From NCBI GenBank assembly GCA_030386875.1, contig CM059559.1, positions 66,602,392-66,666,391 of the forward strand: a stretch of 64,000 nucleotides of DNA, given 5' to 3'. The DNA is from Morinoia aosen (taxonomy: Eukaryota > Arthropoda > Malacostraca > Amphipoda > Talitridae). The notes under the pieces are model-generated. The model was given only the letters and a program-made list of their open reading frames with translations, ran no database searches and was not told where the DNA came from. Both the position numbers and the translations under genes were made by a program. Below, piece after piece: positions 18,981 to 30,218 of the stretch; position 1 is the stretch's first letter; each line of letters starts with the position of its first letter.

Positions 18981-21900
18981 AAATTTGAGCCAATGAAGTT
19001 GGTTCAAATTTTTAAATTGTTTTTCAGTTCCAAGATTTAAATGCATTTCATTAAGCGCAGGTCTTGACATCGCATATCACACAAGCCGTAAAATTTCATC
19101 CGTACATTGGACACGTACATGGACACACAAAAGGAATGAAAACGCACACAACATCATATCATTAGGGCACCCTAACAAAGAACACAATGCTCTTGAGAAC
19201 CGCATCTCTTTCATATACTCTTACATACTCAAAACGAAGAAAACTCGCATCCGCTATGTATACTATTCCATATGCAAAACGAAGGAGACTCTCATCTGTT
19301 ACAAATAATAGACGCACAACGACATCGATAAAAAAAATCGAACATTATCTGTTTGATTTGTCTTCATAAATTCAGTCACATAAGCAGAGAAAAGAAAACA
19401 CAATGCGATCAATTAATACAGCGAACTTTGCACAAGGACATAGAAATAGTAAATCATCCTTTCACTTGTCATTCACGTAAAAAGATCTCAAAGTGAAATA
19501 AAGTTTACTCATGAAACATTTTATTCTCGATGAATCTCAATTGATAACTTCCAAGTTATTTCTGCACATGTCTTTCGGGGGGTACCCCTGGGTCTCAGGT
19601 GATCAAAATATAGCAGTGCTCCAAAAATTTTCCTCCTTCGCGTAGTCCATCACTCCGGTGGTATTATCAGCGACTCGCGTTAATACGCGTATAATTCCTT
19701 TGGGTGGGCCCGTCAGCCTGTCTCCTCGATTAAAGTTGATCATTTATAATTATCTACAAAGCCATCAGGTTAGGACAACTCATTTCCCGCTGGCTGGGAG
19801 TGCAGTGTAACCCCTGAGGTTTGCATATATGACATCTCTATTAACGGTACAAGTCTACTCTATTGGAGCAGAAGTTACCCATGAGATTTCCTAAATGTAG
19901 CAATAACTTGGTATAAATCAGCGACAAGTTTAAAAAATAATTTTCAATAGTGTCGCCTGACAAGTTGCTATTTCACCTAAAATATATATCGTAATACAAG
20001 TAAATCATTCAAGTTTTCCTGCAACATTGCGAATGGCCCTTTTTATTCGATGCCTTTCGATCACAGGACCACTAAAATATGAAAAAAAACACATATTTAA
20101 TTTCACATACATAGGTGCTTGTTGATTACCAAGAGATTTACCCACTGGGCCGAAATCTTTACCTGAGAACAAGCACACAAATACATGTAATATTGTGACG
20201 TTGATCAGACGTGTGTCATACTCTGCTGCTACAGCCTTTCAGACTTTGACGTTGATTAGACGTGCGTCATACTCTGCTGTACACATCATTTCCGACAATC
20301 CGACCAACACACACAAAAAATAATCCTAAAGTCATTAAGTACTGGCATTGTGAGCATCAACCTGATCCCAGCCCCGAGACTGTACTCTTCACCTTCATTC
20401 TTCTCTCTAGATGAGAGGTACTCCGTATTCCCCTAACAAATTTTCTGTATATACAAAGTTCGGGTCAGCAGAATTATATGGAATCCGTTGCATTAACGGT
20501 AATGTTTGTGTCTTAGAAGCTACGTGTGATTTGCATATCCTTCGGTTTGGAGTATTTAAACATTCAGTTTCCTCAATCACTACCGGTGCGGAGAGTCAGC
20601 GAATTTTAAGTTCACACCAGATCGTATTAAGTACTAAAGTCAAAGCTCAAATTATGAAACCCGGGTACATGAGTCAACTGCCTATTGTTTCCTTTAAACG
20701 ATGGAAGTTGTGATGCGCTTGCAGAAACACAGACGTTAATACACGTTCCCTTTGCCAGTAGACAATCCATGAAGACGCAATCGATAAGTTAACCACCCAC
20801 AACCACTTGCTTGGATATGCACAAGTATGTTAGTTATGAGTAGGCAAAAACAAAATTCACATTCGGTAATTAAATCACAGTTCCTATGTTAACCCCCACA
20901 GTCACTGCTCACCAGGCGAAAAGCAAGAAAATTCCTGATGACGCACATGATAGGTTAGGGAATTAGGAACCATTCTTACACTATAACACTTAGAACTAAT
21001 GAAAATAACCTTGCACATCTAACTCGCGGGATCAGCTCAGCCAGAACATGAGGCAAAAGACACCGAGCGAACCCCCCTGAATTTCAGCGACCAGGGAACA
21101 ATTTTCATTTTCAAACTTAAAACACTACTCAATATGTTTTTTGAATTATTTACAAATATCCATGCGTTGACCCGAGAATTTACATTTTCTATATGCTGCC
21201 TAGTTGCACCACTCGATGTCTGATCTATCGACTAGCCCAATCTAAGCAACACAACTTTAATATTTACTCTTTCTCCTTTTTCAATAATACAACTGATACA
21301 CAGGGTATGGCACGCGGAATACTTTTCTAATTTTATAACTCGTAAAGGACAAAGCAAGAAAAAGCAAGTTACAATCATTTTAAGTAAATCCCGGCCAATT
21401 TAATTTCCATACATATTTTCAAATATTTTACTGATAATCAATGTTACTTATTCCAACCTATTGCTCTACCACATTCACAACAGCTCGGACGCTACCTCAC
21501 TCTTGGCCTACTGACACAGACGAGTACCCTAGTGCCCGAGATCACTTTTATGGCCCTTGCGTAGAACAAGTTGTAAAATTCGAACACACAGTTACATCCT
21601 ACTATCAGCCTCACAGAAACAAAGATAACGCTGTAAAATATTTTTGCCTGCCCAAGCTGATATGAAACACTACATGGACACATTACACTACATGTATAGG
21701 AATGGTCATTTCAAGACAGTATAGCACAAATACAGGGCATAAATTCATCTTCCCAATAGCATTCCCGTCAAATTTAGATTCCTCTAAATTTTTCGATGTG
21801 GATAAAAATTGCAACATACCGCTCACGTGTTCTTCATTAAAAATATAAGCACTAAATGTAGTCAAGACTCCTTCCTCACGAGGTAGATCAATGAGACAAG

Positions 21901-23848
21901 AAAAATCCTACATTTGCTCGCCAATGCACGGTAGACATTCTTGTTAAAGTTTTATTTTCTTTTAACGTAATTTTTATTCATAATCTTCTGTGAAGGACTA
22001 TTACTTTTACTGCAATTCACTTTGGTAATTCATCATTAGCAAGAAGTATCTCGTTTCTCTATCCACCATACCAGATAGATTTAATTTCAATCCCAACAAA
22101 ATTAAATTAGTTTATCAATCAAGTTCTGCAACAAAATATTTGATGACTTTTTAATTTCTGGAGAAATTCTGTTGACTTTGCCAGATGAATAATTAGCATC
22201 TCTTTTTCTATACTAATGCTTTGGAATTATTAAGCCTTAAAGGAAATTTTGTATGATTCATGTAACCAAATGACAATTTCACAAGTTGTCAACCGTGCAA
22301 TTGACGTTAACCTACCTTAAGGCACTAAAATTAAGCTTTGAACAGCACGAGCAACATCCTAAAATGCTGTCACATGAATTGTGAAAATTTACATTTCTAT
22401 GTCACTGATTCGCGCGCTCCTACTTAGATCTATTTTCCGTGTCTATTTCAATACTTCTGCAGCCAAATGCCGCCTACCCATAACAGTAGATCATGAAATA
22501 TTCCCGTCTAAGATATAATTGAAATGATGCAAGCAGCTCATAATTACTAATGGTCAATAGACGATCTCTTTCCATTTCAGCGCCCAAGCGCTAAGCAATC
22601 CCATCATTTTAGTCAAAAAAACACTCATTTCATCACGGACATAAAAAAATCTTCAAATATCACTGAACAAAGCAGAGAAGGATGTTTACTTTAGACATGA
22701 TGTGCAATACGATTTTGGCAGCCATTAAATGTTCAACATGATTTCTCTACTTGTGCAAGGCCTCCATTGGCTATGACTGCTCGCCCCACGCTCCTGATCT
22801 CATACGAGACATGCCGCTTGCGGTTGCTTTATGGCTCAGGAATTTTTGATTAACCTCCATGCTCGCAAAGCTCGACCATGGACAGCACATAGCATCTCAC
22901 TGCAGAATATTTTCAAACAGATATTCGCGCAAATTCACGGAAATTACGTTAACACAAAATTTTGTAAAGTGTTTTGTAATGAAATATTTATAAAATAATG
23001 TACACTGTAATTTGTCTTACATCCACGGTAATTCATTACTCAGTTATCTCAGCATTCAGATAAAGCACCTACAGCTCATGTCCTGAGAACTTTAAACAAG
23101 AATTCAAATACAAAAACCATAGAATGATTGACTTCACCAGCATGAGATTTCATAAACAAACCCTATTCAGAATGCACATTCAAGAAAATTTTACACTCTG
23201 TAGTGCATCAAATGAGACTCGGCATCATGCTCAAAATATGGTATTATCTCCAATAAAATAGTACAACGTCCACATGTTATTCGCCACTCGCCAGACTCAT
23301 GATATCACTTGACCAAAATTCAATTTCTTTTTTTTTCCAACATTTAGAGAGAGCAAAATTCAATTTCTGTTTTTCAAACTTATAGAGATAAAATAATTCA
23401 CTGCTTAAAAATACTGGTCACACTGAAACACGCTACCTTACACATTCTCTCACTTAGCATTATTCACTGAGCCATTGCAAACTTATGCCACTTCAAACCT
23501 ATGTTATGTGCGGGCTGCTGATGCCTCTACACTTCAAACTTGAATTTTATGGAGCCAGCTATGGAATGCACTCAGATCCGAACAGCTCATTCGAACTGGA
23601 AGCCAGAAACCGCAAGCTTTAGCCGCTGCTTTACTGTACCCCAGTCTCAGCATCCACTACAGTTTTAGAGTGCTCGACTGGCTTTGAAGAATAACTTTGA
23701 ATTAGATTCACTTTCTTTGAAGAATCACTTTGAATCATTATTCAATTTTTATCAAACAGAAAGAATTATGACACAAAAAAAATTTCCCATGTTAACCGAA
23801 GTACCGGGTGGTAAGCAGAACAGTAAAATAATTTAATTCAGTTTGAGG
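18962..23848 (-). other. Internal region of element A without coding capacity
   Basis: Across 4.9 kb no frame exceeds about 100 codons and none matches a retroelement protein. A near-duplicate of about 35 bp ('gacgttgat..agacgtg', 'gtcatactctgct') occurs near 20197 and 20248. Two phrases near 23330 and 23360 ('gagagcaaaattcaatttc') are also repeated. Nothing else is recognisable. Confidence 0.65.
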
Positions 23849-25040
23849 TGTCACGAAACTAAGGCACAGTGTTGGCCACGGCGCTGATCAGGCGCCTCCA
23901 CTGTGTTAGCTCGAATGGAGGACTCGAAACCTCCTTAGTAAGAGGGGAAAGATGAAATTACAGAGCGGAAAACACAGAAAAAGGAAATGGTAGAACAGTT
24001 GGAAAAATAGAGAAAGTAAATACTGATCTGCTCACCCACACCAATACCTCAGTTCAACACGGGAAAAATGAAACACTCAGTTAATGGTACATTATTGATT
24101 ACTTTATTTCAAGTTAACTAATGAACACGAAAAATCGTACGTTGAATTAATCACCAGTGCATGTTCAGACATATGTGTGGCAAAATGTGAGAAGTGTTCA
24201 CTGCAGCAATGCCCAACCTTTGCGTTACATATCACAATACCAAGGAATAGAAATGTTGGCACCTACCAACGCCAAAGCGCCCACTGCAAAGCGTAGGGAG
24301 TTTCACTGCACCAGCTCACCCCTACGCGCGTGCAATCAGCCTGCAACTTTCCTGTAAGTAGTCGACCTGCTACTCAGTATGTGCACTGAGGTTAACTTGA
24401 TGGAACTTGAGTCGACCCTCAGATGTTTTGCTATCCCTCTCAATGACATTTCGCTGAAGGTTGCCCCCAGGCTGCCTGAGATTTGAGAACTGCAGAGGGC
24501 AACACGACTGTCCAGCTGCCAGGACAGCGCTCGGTTGCAGAGAGAACCCCCCGGTTGCGGAGGCCCAAATCAAACCCAACCCGCCTGTGAACAATGATCA
24601 TGTTAAATAACTACACTCCACTTGAATCTTTATTCCTTCCAATGTCCCTACTTCAAATCGAATTGATTGAATTTTACTCCCCTTTAATCCCCAAATCAAT
24701 CATAAAAGTTATTTACTTTCCCTTTAACAAATCACAAAACACTCTTTTTTCGAAATAAAAATGAAAACCATTTAGCCTACACTTCAATAGTTCAATAAGA
24801 CACGAATATTCTGATTTCCCTCTAAGGAATAATGTTATAATTCTTTCATTCCCCACATTAAAGTGAAACTCTGAACACGAGAACAATTCGAGAATAATCT
24901 AAAATGAAAACCCAAAGAACTAATTTCAATATTAACAATGAAAATCACTGCGCCCCACCTAGACAACTTCAATTGCAATAAAAATTGACAACTATTTCTA
25001 CTTGAATCACTCCACTCTTTTTATGAACACAAATTCAATA

Positions 25041-25338
25041 ATCTAAAACTGAATCCGCATTGACGCGTCTTATTCTTAAAATGAAAAGCAAGGCGAAAAT
25101 CGCTGTACGAATTGACATTTTATTATTACAAATAGTAAAGTCTAAATGAATAAAATTGAACGTTTCGAACTAAACAGTTCATCTTCAGCAAAGAAAAGAA
25201 TTCTGCGACAAAACAAAACGAAAATGAGTAAATTGAAACTATACTATGCAAACGAATACAACAACATATACAGAAAAAGTCGTAGATGTAAAACTAAAAT
25301 ATAAAACAAAACAAAAATTAAAAAACCTAAACTAATGA
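25041..25338 (-). repeat. PLE pseudo-LTR, downstream copy
   Basis: About 300 bp, repeated at 27778-28075 with a single difference that I can see near 25260. It includes the 5' end of the PLE coding region (matching the first codons at 27855) and the hammerhead-like motif. Confidence 0.85.
25161..25188 (-). ncRNA. Hammerhead-ribozyme-like core in PLE pseudo-LTR (downstream)
   Basis: The minus strand reads CTGAAGA, T, then a GAACT/AGTTC stem with a GTTT loop, then GAAAC. This fits CUGANGA - helix II - GAAA. Such motifs are established in PLE pseudo-LTRs. Helices I and III and the cut site were not worked out. Confidence 0.65.
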
Positions 25339-27855
25339 TCATGTATTTGCAACGAGAAGAGGAAAAGCACTTTGAGTATCATTTAGAGGGGGTCTGAGCT
25401 TAAAGATGTATAGCGACTCGAGGATGCGTAAATCAATCATATGAGGGGCACCTGCAAGGATTTTAAAATGATTTACGGAAACAGGGACGTTACAGTTTTC
25501 GGCATGGGATCGAACAGAGGACAGTCGAGGAGAACCAAGTGGACGACCGGTTCTACAGCTGCGCCCAGCGTGCTCGGCTACTCTGGACATAAGAGTACGA
25601 CAGGTGGAACCTATGTACTGTGATTCACAACGTGAACAACTAAACTGGTAAACCACAGAGGAGCACATAGCAGTGGGCAGCTTATCCTTAAAGCGGAAAA
25701 GGGAACCGATTGTGAAATTGTTGACTAGAATAGAATGAATTTTAAGTTGCGGAAAAAACTTGCTGATTAGGAGTTGAACCTCCTGATTTAACTTGATAGA
25801 TTGATGACCAAAGAAGGGAAGCTTTAAGAAAAATTTCTGTTGATCACATGATTGGAGTGCCGGCGTTCGATCATAAATCTTAGACAAAAATTTACCAATA
25901 TGTTTATCGATAGTAAACAGAGGAAATCCATTCTTAAGAAAAAATTGTCGTAAAAAGTCAAATTCTTGATGTAAAATTCGAAAGTTAGAACAAACTTTAA
26001 ACGCTCTATGGACGAGAGTTCGAATGCCGCAGAGCTTAAAACGGGTCGCACAGAAACTAAAATAACTAGTACCTAAACCCGAGAAAGTGCCTTTCCTAAA
26101 AACAGAACATTGGAAAGTATTATCAATTCTTCTAACATTGACGTCCAGAAACGGTAAACGGCTGTTCGTTTCATCTTCCCTGGTAAAATTAATATTCTTA
26201 TGACGAGAATTCAAATAGTTGAGAAAAAGGTCCGCATGAGATCTCTCTTTGAATAGAACAAATGTATCGTCTACATACCTTCTGTAAAAAACCGGTTTGA
26301 AAAGGTTGGGACAGTCATTTAACCAACTTTCCTCATGATGGCACATAAAAATATTGGCGAAAGTTGGACCGAGAGGTAAACCCATGCCCAATCCATCTAT
26401 CTGCTGGTAATATTTGTTGTTGAAGATGAAAAAACAATTGCAAACAGCCAGTTCTAACAGTTTCTGCATAATCTTACGGGAAAACCCCATGAATACAGAA
26501 CAATTTGAGAATAATTTGGCCAAACAGATTTCAATGGTTTCAATCAACGGAACATTTGTAAACAAACTATCTACGTCAAAAGAAGCCATGAACAGGTCAT
26601 CAGTGTTATCAAAGTCTGATAAGCTCTCTACAAAAGATCTTGAGTTGTCAACGGTATAAGAATTCGTAGTAAGGGGTTTTAAGATTGGAACAAAAAACTT
26701 AGCTAGATTAAAACTCGGGGTGTTAAACGCTGCAAAAATTGGCCTAAACTGAAATTTCGAGGAGAAATCTGGCTTATGTATTTTGGGGAGACCATACAAA
26801 GTACCGGGTCCTGAGCCCGTCGCACGAAGTCTGGTGTAATCCTCTTTAGGAAGAGAACCCTCATTCTTTAAGCGTAGTAAAAAATTATTTATTTTATCCT
26901 CGATGCGCATGGAAAATTTCTGTATTGGCTCTGTAATCTCTTTAAATTTTCGATCCCCTGACAAAATATCATTCATGCTCTCAATGTACCTAACCCTATC
27001 AACCAAAACCACACCTTTTCCCTTATCAGGCCTAGAAACAATAATATCCTTATTGGAAGCCAGATTCTTTAAAAGAACTATATCGTCTCTAGAAAAAATT
27101 GCAGAGAAAATTTTGAAAGATTTAAAATTATAAAAATATTTATGGGCCACATTCCGGAGCTGACTAGAAAATTGTACAAAATTTAAACACTGGACGGACT
27201 TTAACTGAAGCAACAACTTCTCGAAACTCAGGTAATAGGAAAAGAAGTTTAACTTGTACACAGGCAAGCAAAATTCCAGACCGAAGGCTAGTAATCGGCA
27301 AACTCTATCAGGGACATGTAAAGAACTATAGTTAAAGATAACATTTTTAGGATCAACAGGTTCTAGCCTGTTCTCTATACCCAAATCCTGAAGTTTCCTA
27401 TTGTGGGTAGCGATTGTTGCACACTCAAAATTCTTATTGATTGATACCGCGTAGTGCTTGACAAGGACACGATCAAGCGGCGAGAAAGAAGATAATGACG
27501 CTGTGCATTCGTCTAGCTTCGTCGTAAGGTTGCAGACAGTCTTCTTCTTGTTCTTCATTTCACGGAGTAGAAGTTTGGACTGCCAGGAACGGTAAAACAC
27601 TGTCGTCTGCAGGGATCTTCGGTACAGCCGGAATCGCAAAAATTTCGGAAATATATTGTAAATTTTGCAGGATGTCAGGAACTTCACGTCTAATCTAGCT
27701 TTCGTTAATTTCCTGATTGTATTTTGGTAACTCCGTAAAATTCGAAAGCCATTTTCACCGTATCGTTCTCTAACGTAATCTAAAACTGAATCCGCATTGA
27801 CGCGTCTTATTCTTAAAATGAAAAGCAAGGCGAAAATCGCTGTACGAATTGACAT
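25339..27855 (-). CDS. Penelope-like reverse transcriptase with GIY-YIG endonuclease
   Basis: The 838-residue protein is open throughout and starts at a true ATG inside the pseudo-LTR. It would copy element RNA and cut target DNA. An N-terminal region of about 300 residues precedes the RT core. RT motifs seen: 'YGLPKIHK', motif A 'FDVDSLFTNVP', motif B 'GLGMGLPLGPTFANIFM', motif C 'YVDD' at residues 527-530, motif D 'LPFLDV'. The C-terminal GIY-YIG domain includes a Cys pair ('CSRCESQ') and 'YIGSTCRTL' (Tyr747), with a late conserved Glu in 'ILESLYIF'. This order and length match canonical PLEs. No disabling change is visible, so it may be functional. Confidence 0.95.
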   Translation of the reverse strand: MSIRTAIFALLFILRIRRVNADSVLDYVRERYGENGFRILRSYQNTIRKLTKARLDVKFLTSCKIYNIFPKFLRFRLYRRSLQTTVFYRSWQSKLLLREMKNKKKTVCNLTTKLDECTASLSSFSPLDRVLVKHYAVSINKNFECATIATHNRKLQDLGIENRLEPVDPKNVIFNYSSLHVPDRVCRLLAFGLEFCLPVYKLNFFSYYLSFEKLLLQLKSVQCLNFVQFSSQLRNVAHKYFYNFKSFKIFSAIFSRDDIVLLKNLASNKDIIVSRPDKGKGVVLVDRVRYIESMNDILSGDRKFKEITEPIQKFSMRIEDKINNFLLRLKNEGSLPKEDYTRLRATGSGPGTLYGLPKIHKPDFSSKFQFRPIFAAFNTPSFNLAKFFVPILKPLTTNSYTVDNSRSFVESLSDFDNTDDLFMASFDVDSLFTNVPLIETIEICLAKLFSNCSVFMGFSRKIMQKLLELAVCNCFFIFNNKYYQQIDGLGMGLPLGPTFANIFMCHHEESWLNDCPNLFKPVFYRRYVDDTFVLFKERSHADLFLNYLNSRHKNINFTREDETNSRLPFLDVNVRRIDNTFQCSVFRKGTFSGLGTSYFSFCATRFKLCGIRTLVHRAFKVCSNFRILHQEFDFLRQFFLKNGFPLFTIDKHIGKFLSKIYDRTPALQSCDQQKFFLKLPFFGHQSIKLNQEVQLLISKFFPQLKIHSILVNNFTIGSLFRFKDKLPTAMCSSVVYQFSCSRCESQYIGSTCRTLMSRVAEHAGRSCRTGRPLGSPRLSSVRSHAENCNVPVSVNHFKILAGAPHMIDLRILESLYIFKLRPPLNDTQSAFPLLVANT

Positions 27856-28075
27856 TTTATTATTACAAATAGTAAAGTCTAAATGAATAAAATTGAACGT
27901 TTCGAACTAAACAGTTCATCTTCAGCAAAGAAAAGAATTCTGCGACAAAACAAAACGAAAATGAGTAAATTGAAACTATACTATGCAAACGAATACTACA
28001 ACATATACAGAAAAAGTCGTAGATGTAAAACTAAAATATAAAACAAAACAAAAATTAAAAAACCTAAACTAATGA
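27778..28075 (-). repeat. PLE pseudo-LTR, upstream copy
   Basis: Counterpart of 25041-25338. It joins the 3' end of the truncated copy to the 5' end of the complete copy. The full copy's ATG (27853-27855) lies within it. Confidence 0.85.
27898..27925 (-). ncRNA. Hammerhead-ribozyme-like core in PLE pseudo-LTR (upstream)
   Basis: Identical to 25161-25188. Two copies flanking one element are what a ribozyme-processed tandem transcript would need; processing itself is inferred. Confidence 0.65.
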
Positions 28076-29644
28076 TCATGTATTTGCAACGAGAAGAGGA
28101 AAAGCACTTTGAGTATCATTTAGAGGGGGTCTGAGCTTAAAGATGTATAGCGACTCGAGGATGCGTAAATCAATCATATGAGGGGCACCTGCAAGGATTT
28201 TAAAATGATTTACGGAAACAGGGACGTTACAGTTTTCGGCATGGGATCGAACAGAGGACAGTGGAGGAGAACCAAGTGGACGACCGGTTCTACAGCTGCG
28301 CCCAGCGTGCTCGGCTACTCTGGACATAAGAGTACGACAGGTGGAACCTATGTACTGTGATTCACAACGTGAACAACTAAACTGGTAAACCACAGAGGAG
28401 CACATAGCAGTGGGCAGCTTATCCTTAAAGCGGAAAAGGGAACCGATTGTGAAATTGTTGACTAGAATAGAATGAATTTTAAGTTGCGGAAAAAACTTGC
28501 TGATTAGGAGTTGAACCTCCTGATTTAACTTGATAGATTGATGACCAAAGAAGGGAAGCTTTAAGAAAAATTTCTGTTGATCACATGATTGGAGTGCCGG
28601 CGTTCGATCATAAATCTTAGACAAAAATTTACCAATATGTTTATCGATAGTAAACAGAGGAAATCCATTCTTAAGAAAAACTTGTCGTAAAAAGTCAAAT
28701 TCTTGATGTAAAATTCGAAAGTTAGAACAAACTTTAAACGCTCTATGGACGAGAGTTCGAATGCCGCAGAGCTTAAAACGGGTCGCACAGAAACTAAAAT
28801 AACTAGTACCTAAACCCGAGAAAGTGCCTTTCCTAAAAACAGAACATTGGAAAGTATTATCAATTCTGCTAACATTGACGTCCAGAAACGGTAAACGGCT
28901 GTTCGTTTCATCTTCCCTGGTAAAATTAATATTCTTATGACGAGAATTCAAATAGTTGAGAAAAAGGTCCGCATGAGATCTCTCTTTGAATAGAACAAAT
29001 GTATCGTCTACATACCTTCTGTAAAAAACCGGTTTGAAAAGGTTGGGACAGTCATTTAACCAACTTTCCTCATGATGGCACATAAAAATATTGGCGAAAG
29101 TTGGACCGAGAGGTAAACCCATGCCCAATCCATCTATCTGCTGGTAATATTTGTTGTTGAAGATGAAAAAACAATTGCAAACAGCCAGTTCTAACAGTTT
29201 CTGCATAATCTTACGGGAAAACCCCATGAATACAGAACAATTTGAGAATAATTTGGCCAAACAGATTTCAATGGTTTCAATCAACGGAACATTTGTAAAC
29301 AAACTATCTACGTCAAAAGAAGCCATGAACAGGTCATCAGTGTTATCAAAGTCTGATAAGCTCTCTACAAAAGATCTTGAGTTGTCAACGGTATAAGAAT
29401 TCGTAGTAAGGGGTTTTAAGATTGGAACAAAAAACTTAGCTAGATTAAAACTCGGGGTGTTAAACGCTGCAAAAATTGGCCTAAACTGAAATTTAGAGGA
29501 GAAATCTGGCTTATGTATTTTGGGGAGACCATACAAAGTACCGGGTCCTGAGCCCGTCGCACGAAGTCTGGTGTAATCCTCTTTAGGAAGAGAACCCTCA
29601 TTCTTTAAGCGTAGTAAAAAGCTGCAATATTCAATAAGCTGCAT
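28076..29644 (-). CDS. 5'-truncated PLE RT/GIY-YIG copy with an LTR-derived N-terminus
   Basis: This copy matches residues from about 324 onward of the full PLE, keeping all RT motifs ('YVDD') and the GIY-YIG domain. Three amino-acid differences from the full copy are visible. Upstream of the break (29622) the frame continues into element A's LTR: an in-frame ATG lies at 29644, giving 522 codons, and the frame stays open back to about 29752. The LTR TATA box sits at 29778-29789 in the same orientation, so an LTR-initiated mRNA could encode this protein. The N-terminal PLE domain is absent. Confidence 0.8.
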   Translation of the reverse strand: MQLIEYCSFLLRLKNEGSLPKEDYTRLRATGSGPGTLYGLPKIHKPDFSSKFQFRPIFAAFNTPSFNLAKFFVPILKPLTTNSYTVDNSRSFVESLSDFDNTDDLFMASFDVDSLFTNVPLIETIEICLAKLFSNCSVFMGFSRKIMQKLLELAVCNCFFIFNNKYYQQIDGLGMGLPLGPTFANIFMCHHEESWLNDCPNLFKPVFYRRYVDDTFVLFKERSHADLFLNYLNSRHKNINFTREDETNSRLPFLDVNVSRIDNTFQCSVFRKGTFSGLGTSYFSFCATRFKLCGIRTLVHRAFKVCSNFRILHQEFDFLRQVFLKNGFPLFTIDKHIGKFLSKIYDRTPALQSCDQQKFFLKLPFFGHQSIKLNQEVQLLISKFFPQLKIHSILVNNFTIGSLFRFKDKLPTAMCSSVVYQFSCSRCESQYIGSTCRTLMSRVAEHAGRSCRTGRPLGSPPLSSVRSHAENCNVPVSVNHFKILAGAPHMIDLRILESLYIFKLRPPLNDTQSAFPLLVANT

Positions 29645-30218
29645 GAGAGTAGGATTCCCTTCACTTTTCTTACAAAGAACAAAGAACAATGTTTCACCTC
29701 CCCCTCGAAGAACTCGTTGTCCTACATCTTGTTTCGCACCAGGCCACAGCAAAATAGGCCGATACCCTACTCCTTCCTTTATTTATATACCTTCCCTCGA
29801 ACAAAGATGCGCACCGTGCGCCTTGCTACACCCGCGAAAACTGAAAGTGACGTAGCGTTTCGCGATTGGCCAACCCTCAAGCGTCACCTCACTATAATGA
29901 CGTGTCCCTTACTTCACAATATTGCTACGCATATATCTCTAAAATAAACCCAGAAACCCTTGACTTCTTAACTCATATGAAATTCAATTTTTTAACCCAC
30001 TGTTTTCTGTGCTATGTATTCAAGTTGCCCTCGTCTTATTACGTATAGCGCACTAGCTTTTCAATTCAGCTTCTACCCCATACGTACTCCTCCTTGCTCC
30101 TGATGTACGTATGTACGTCACACCTTCCTATGCCTATCGGTATGCTGCGCTGCGTCGACTCTGGAGCCAGTTGCTTGCCTATCCTTGCCTATCCTCTCTA
30201 CGTATCTATGTCGTAACA

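Larger units (their letters stand above)
25041..29628 (-). mobile_element. Tandem Penelope-like element: one full copy behind a 5'-truncated copy
   Basis: Flanked by the 8-bp repeat attcaata (25033-25040 and 29629-29636), with the empty site preserved in the sister LTR near 18346. Reading on the minus strand, a truncated copy (29622 to 27776) is followed directly by a complete copy ending near 25041. Segments 25039-26885 and 27776-29622 are offset by 2,737 bp. In the stretches I compared I saw only about five base differences and no length change. This is the pseudo-LTR tandem layout known for PLEs. Eight bases (gctgcaat, 29621-29628) at the junction are unexplained. Confidence 0.92.
17158..30218 (-). 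mobile_element. Non-coding LTR retroelement A (LARD-like) with a PLE in its 5' LTR
   Basis: Two related long repeats (17158-18961 and 23849-30218, the latter split by a PLE) share orientation and flank 4.9 kb of sequence. Both have TG...CA ends. The 3' LTR is preceded, on the minus strand, by a purine tract. The flanks carry AAAA (17154-17157 and 30219-30222), compatible with a 4-bp target duplication, though poly-A is weak evidence. No gag or pol coding remains inside, so it is a large non-autonomous derivative or a heavily decayed element. Element B is a relative in opposite orientation. Confidence 0.7.
23849..30218 (-). repeat. 5' LTR of element A, split by the PLE at 25041-29628
   Basis: The two pieces (23849-25040 and 29637-30218) total about 1,774 bp and align with the 3' LTR over their full length with moderate divergence. 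The TATA box is strong here: the minus strand reads TATATAAATAAA at 29778-29789, with a CCAAT box at 29865-29869 and a CRE-like site upstream, all pointing leftward into the PLE. Confidence 0.8.
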
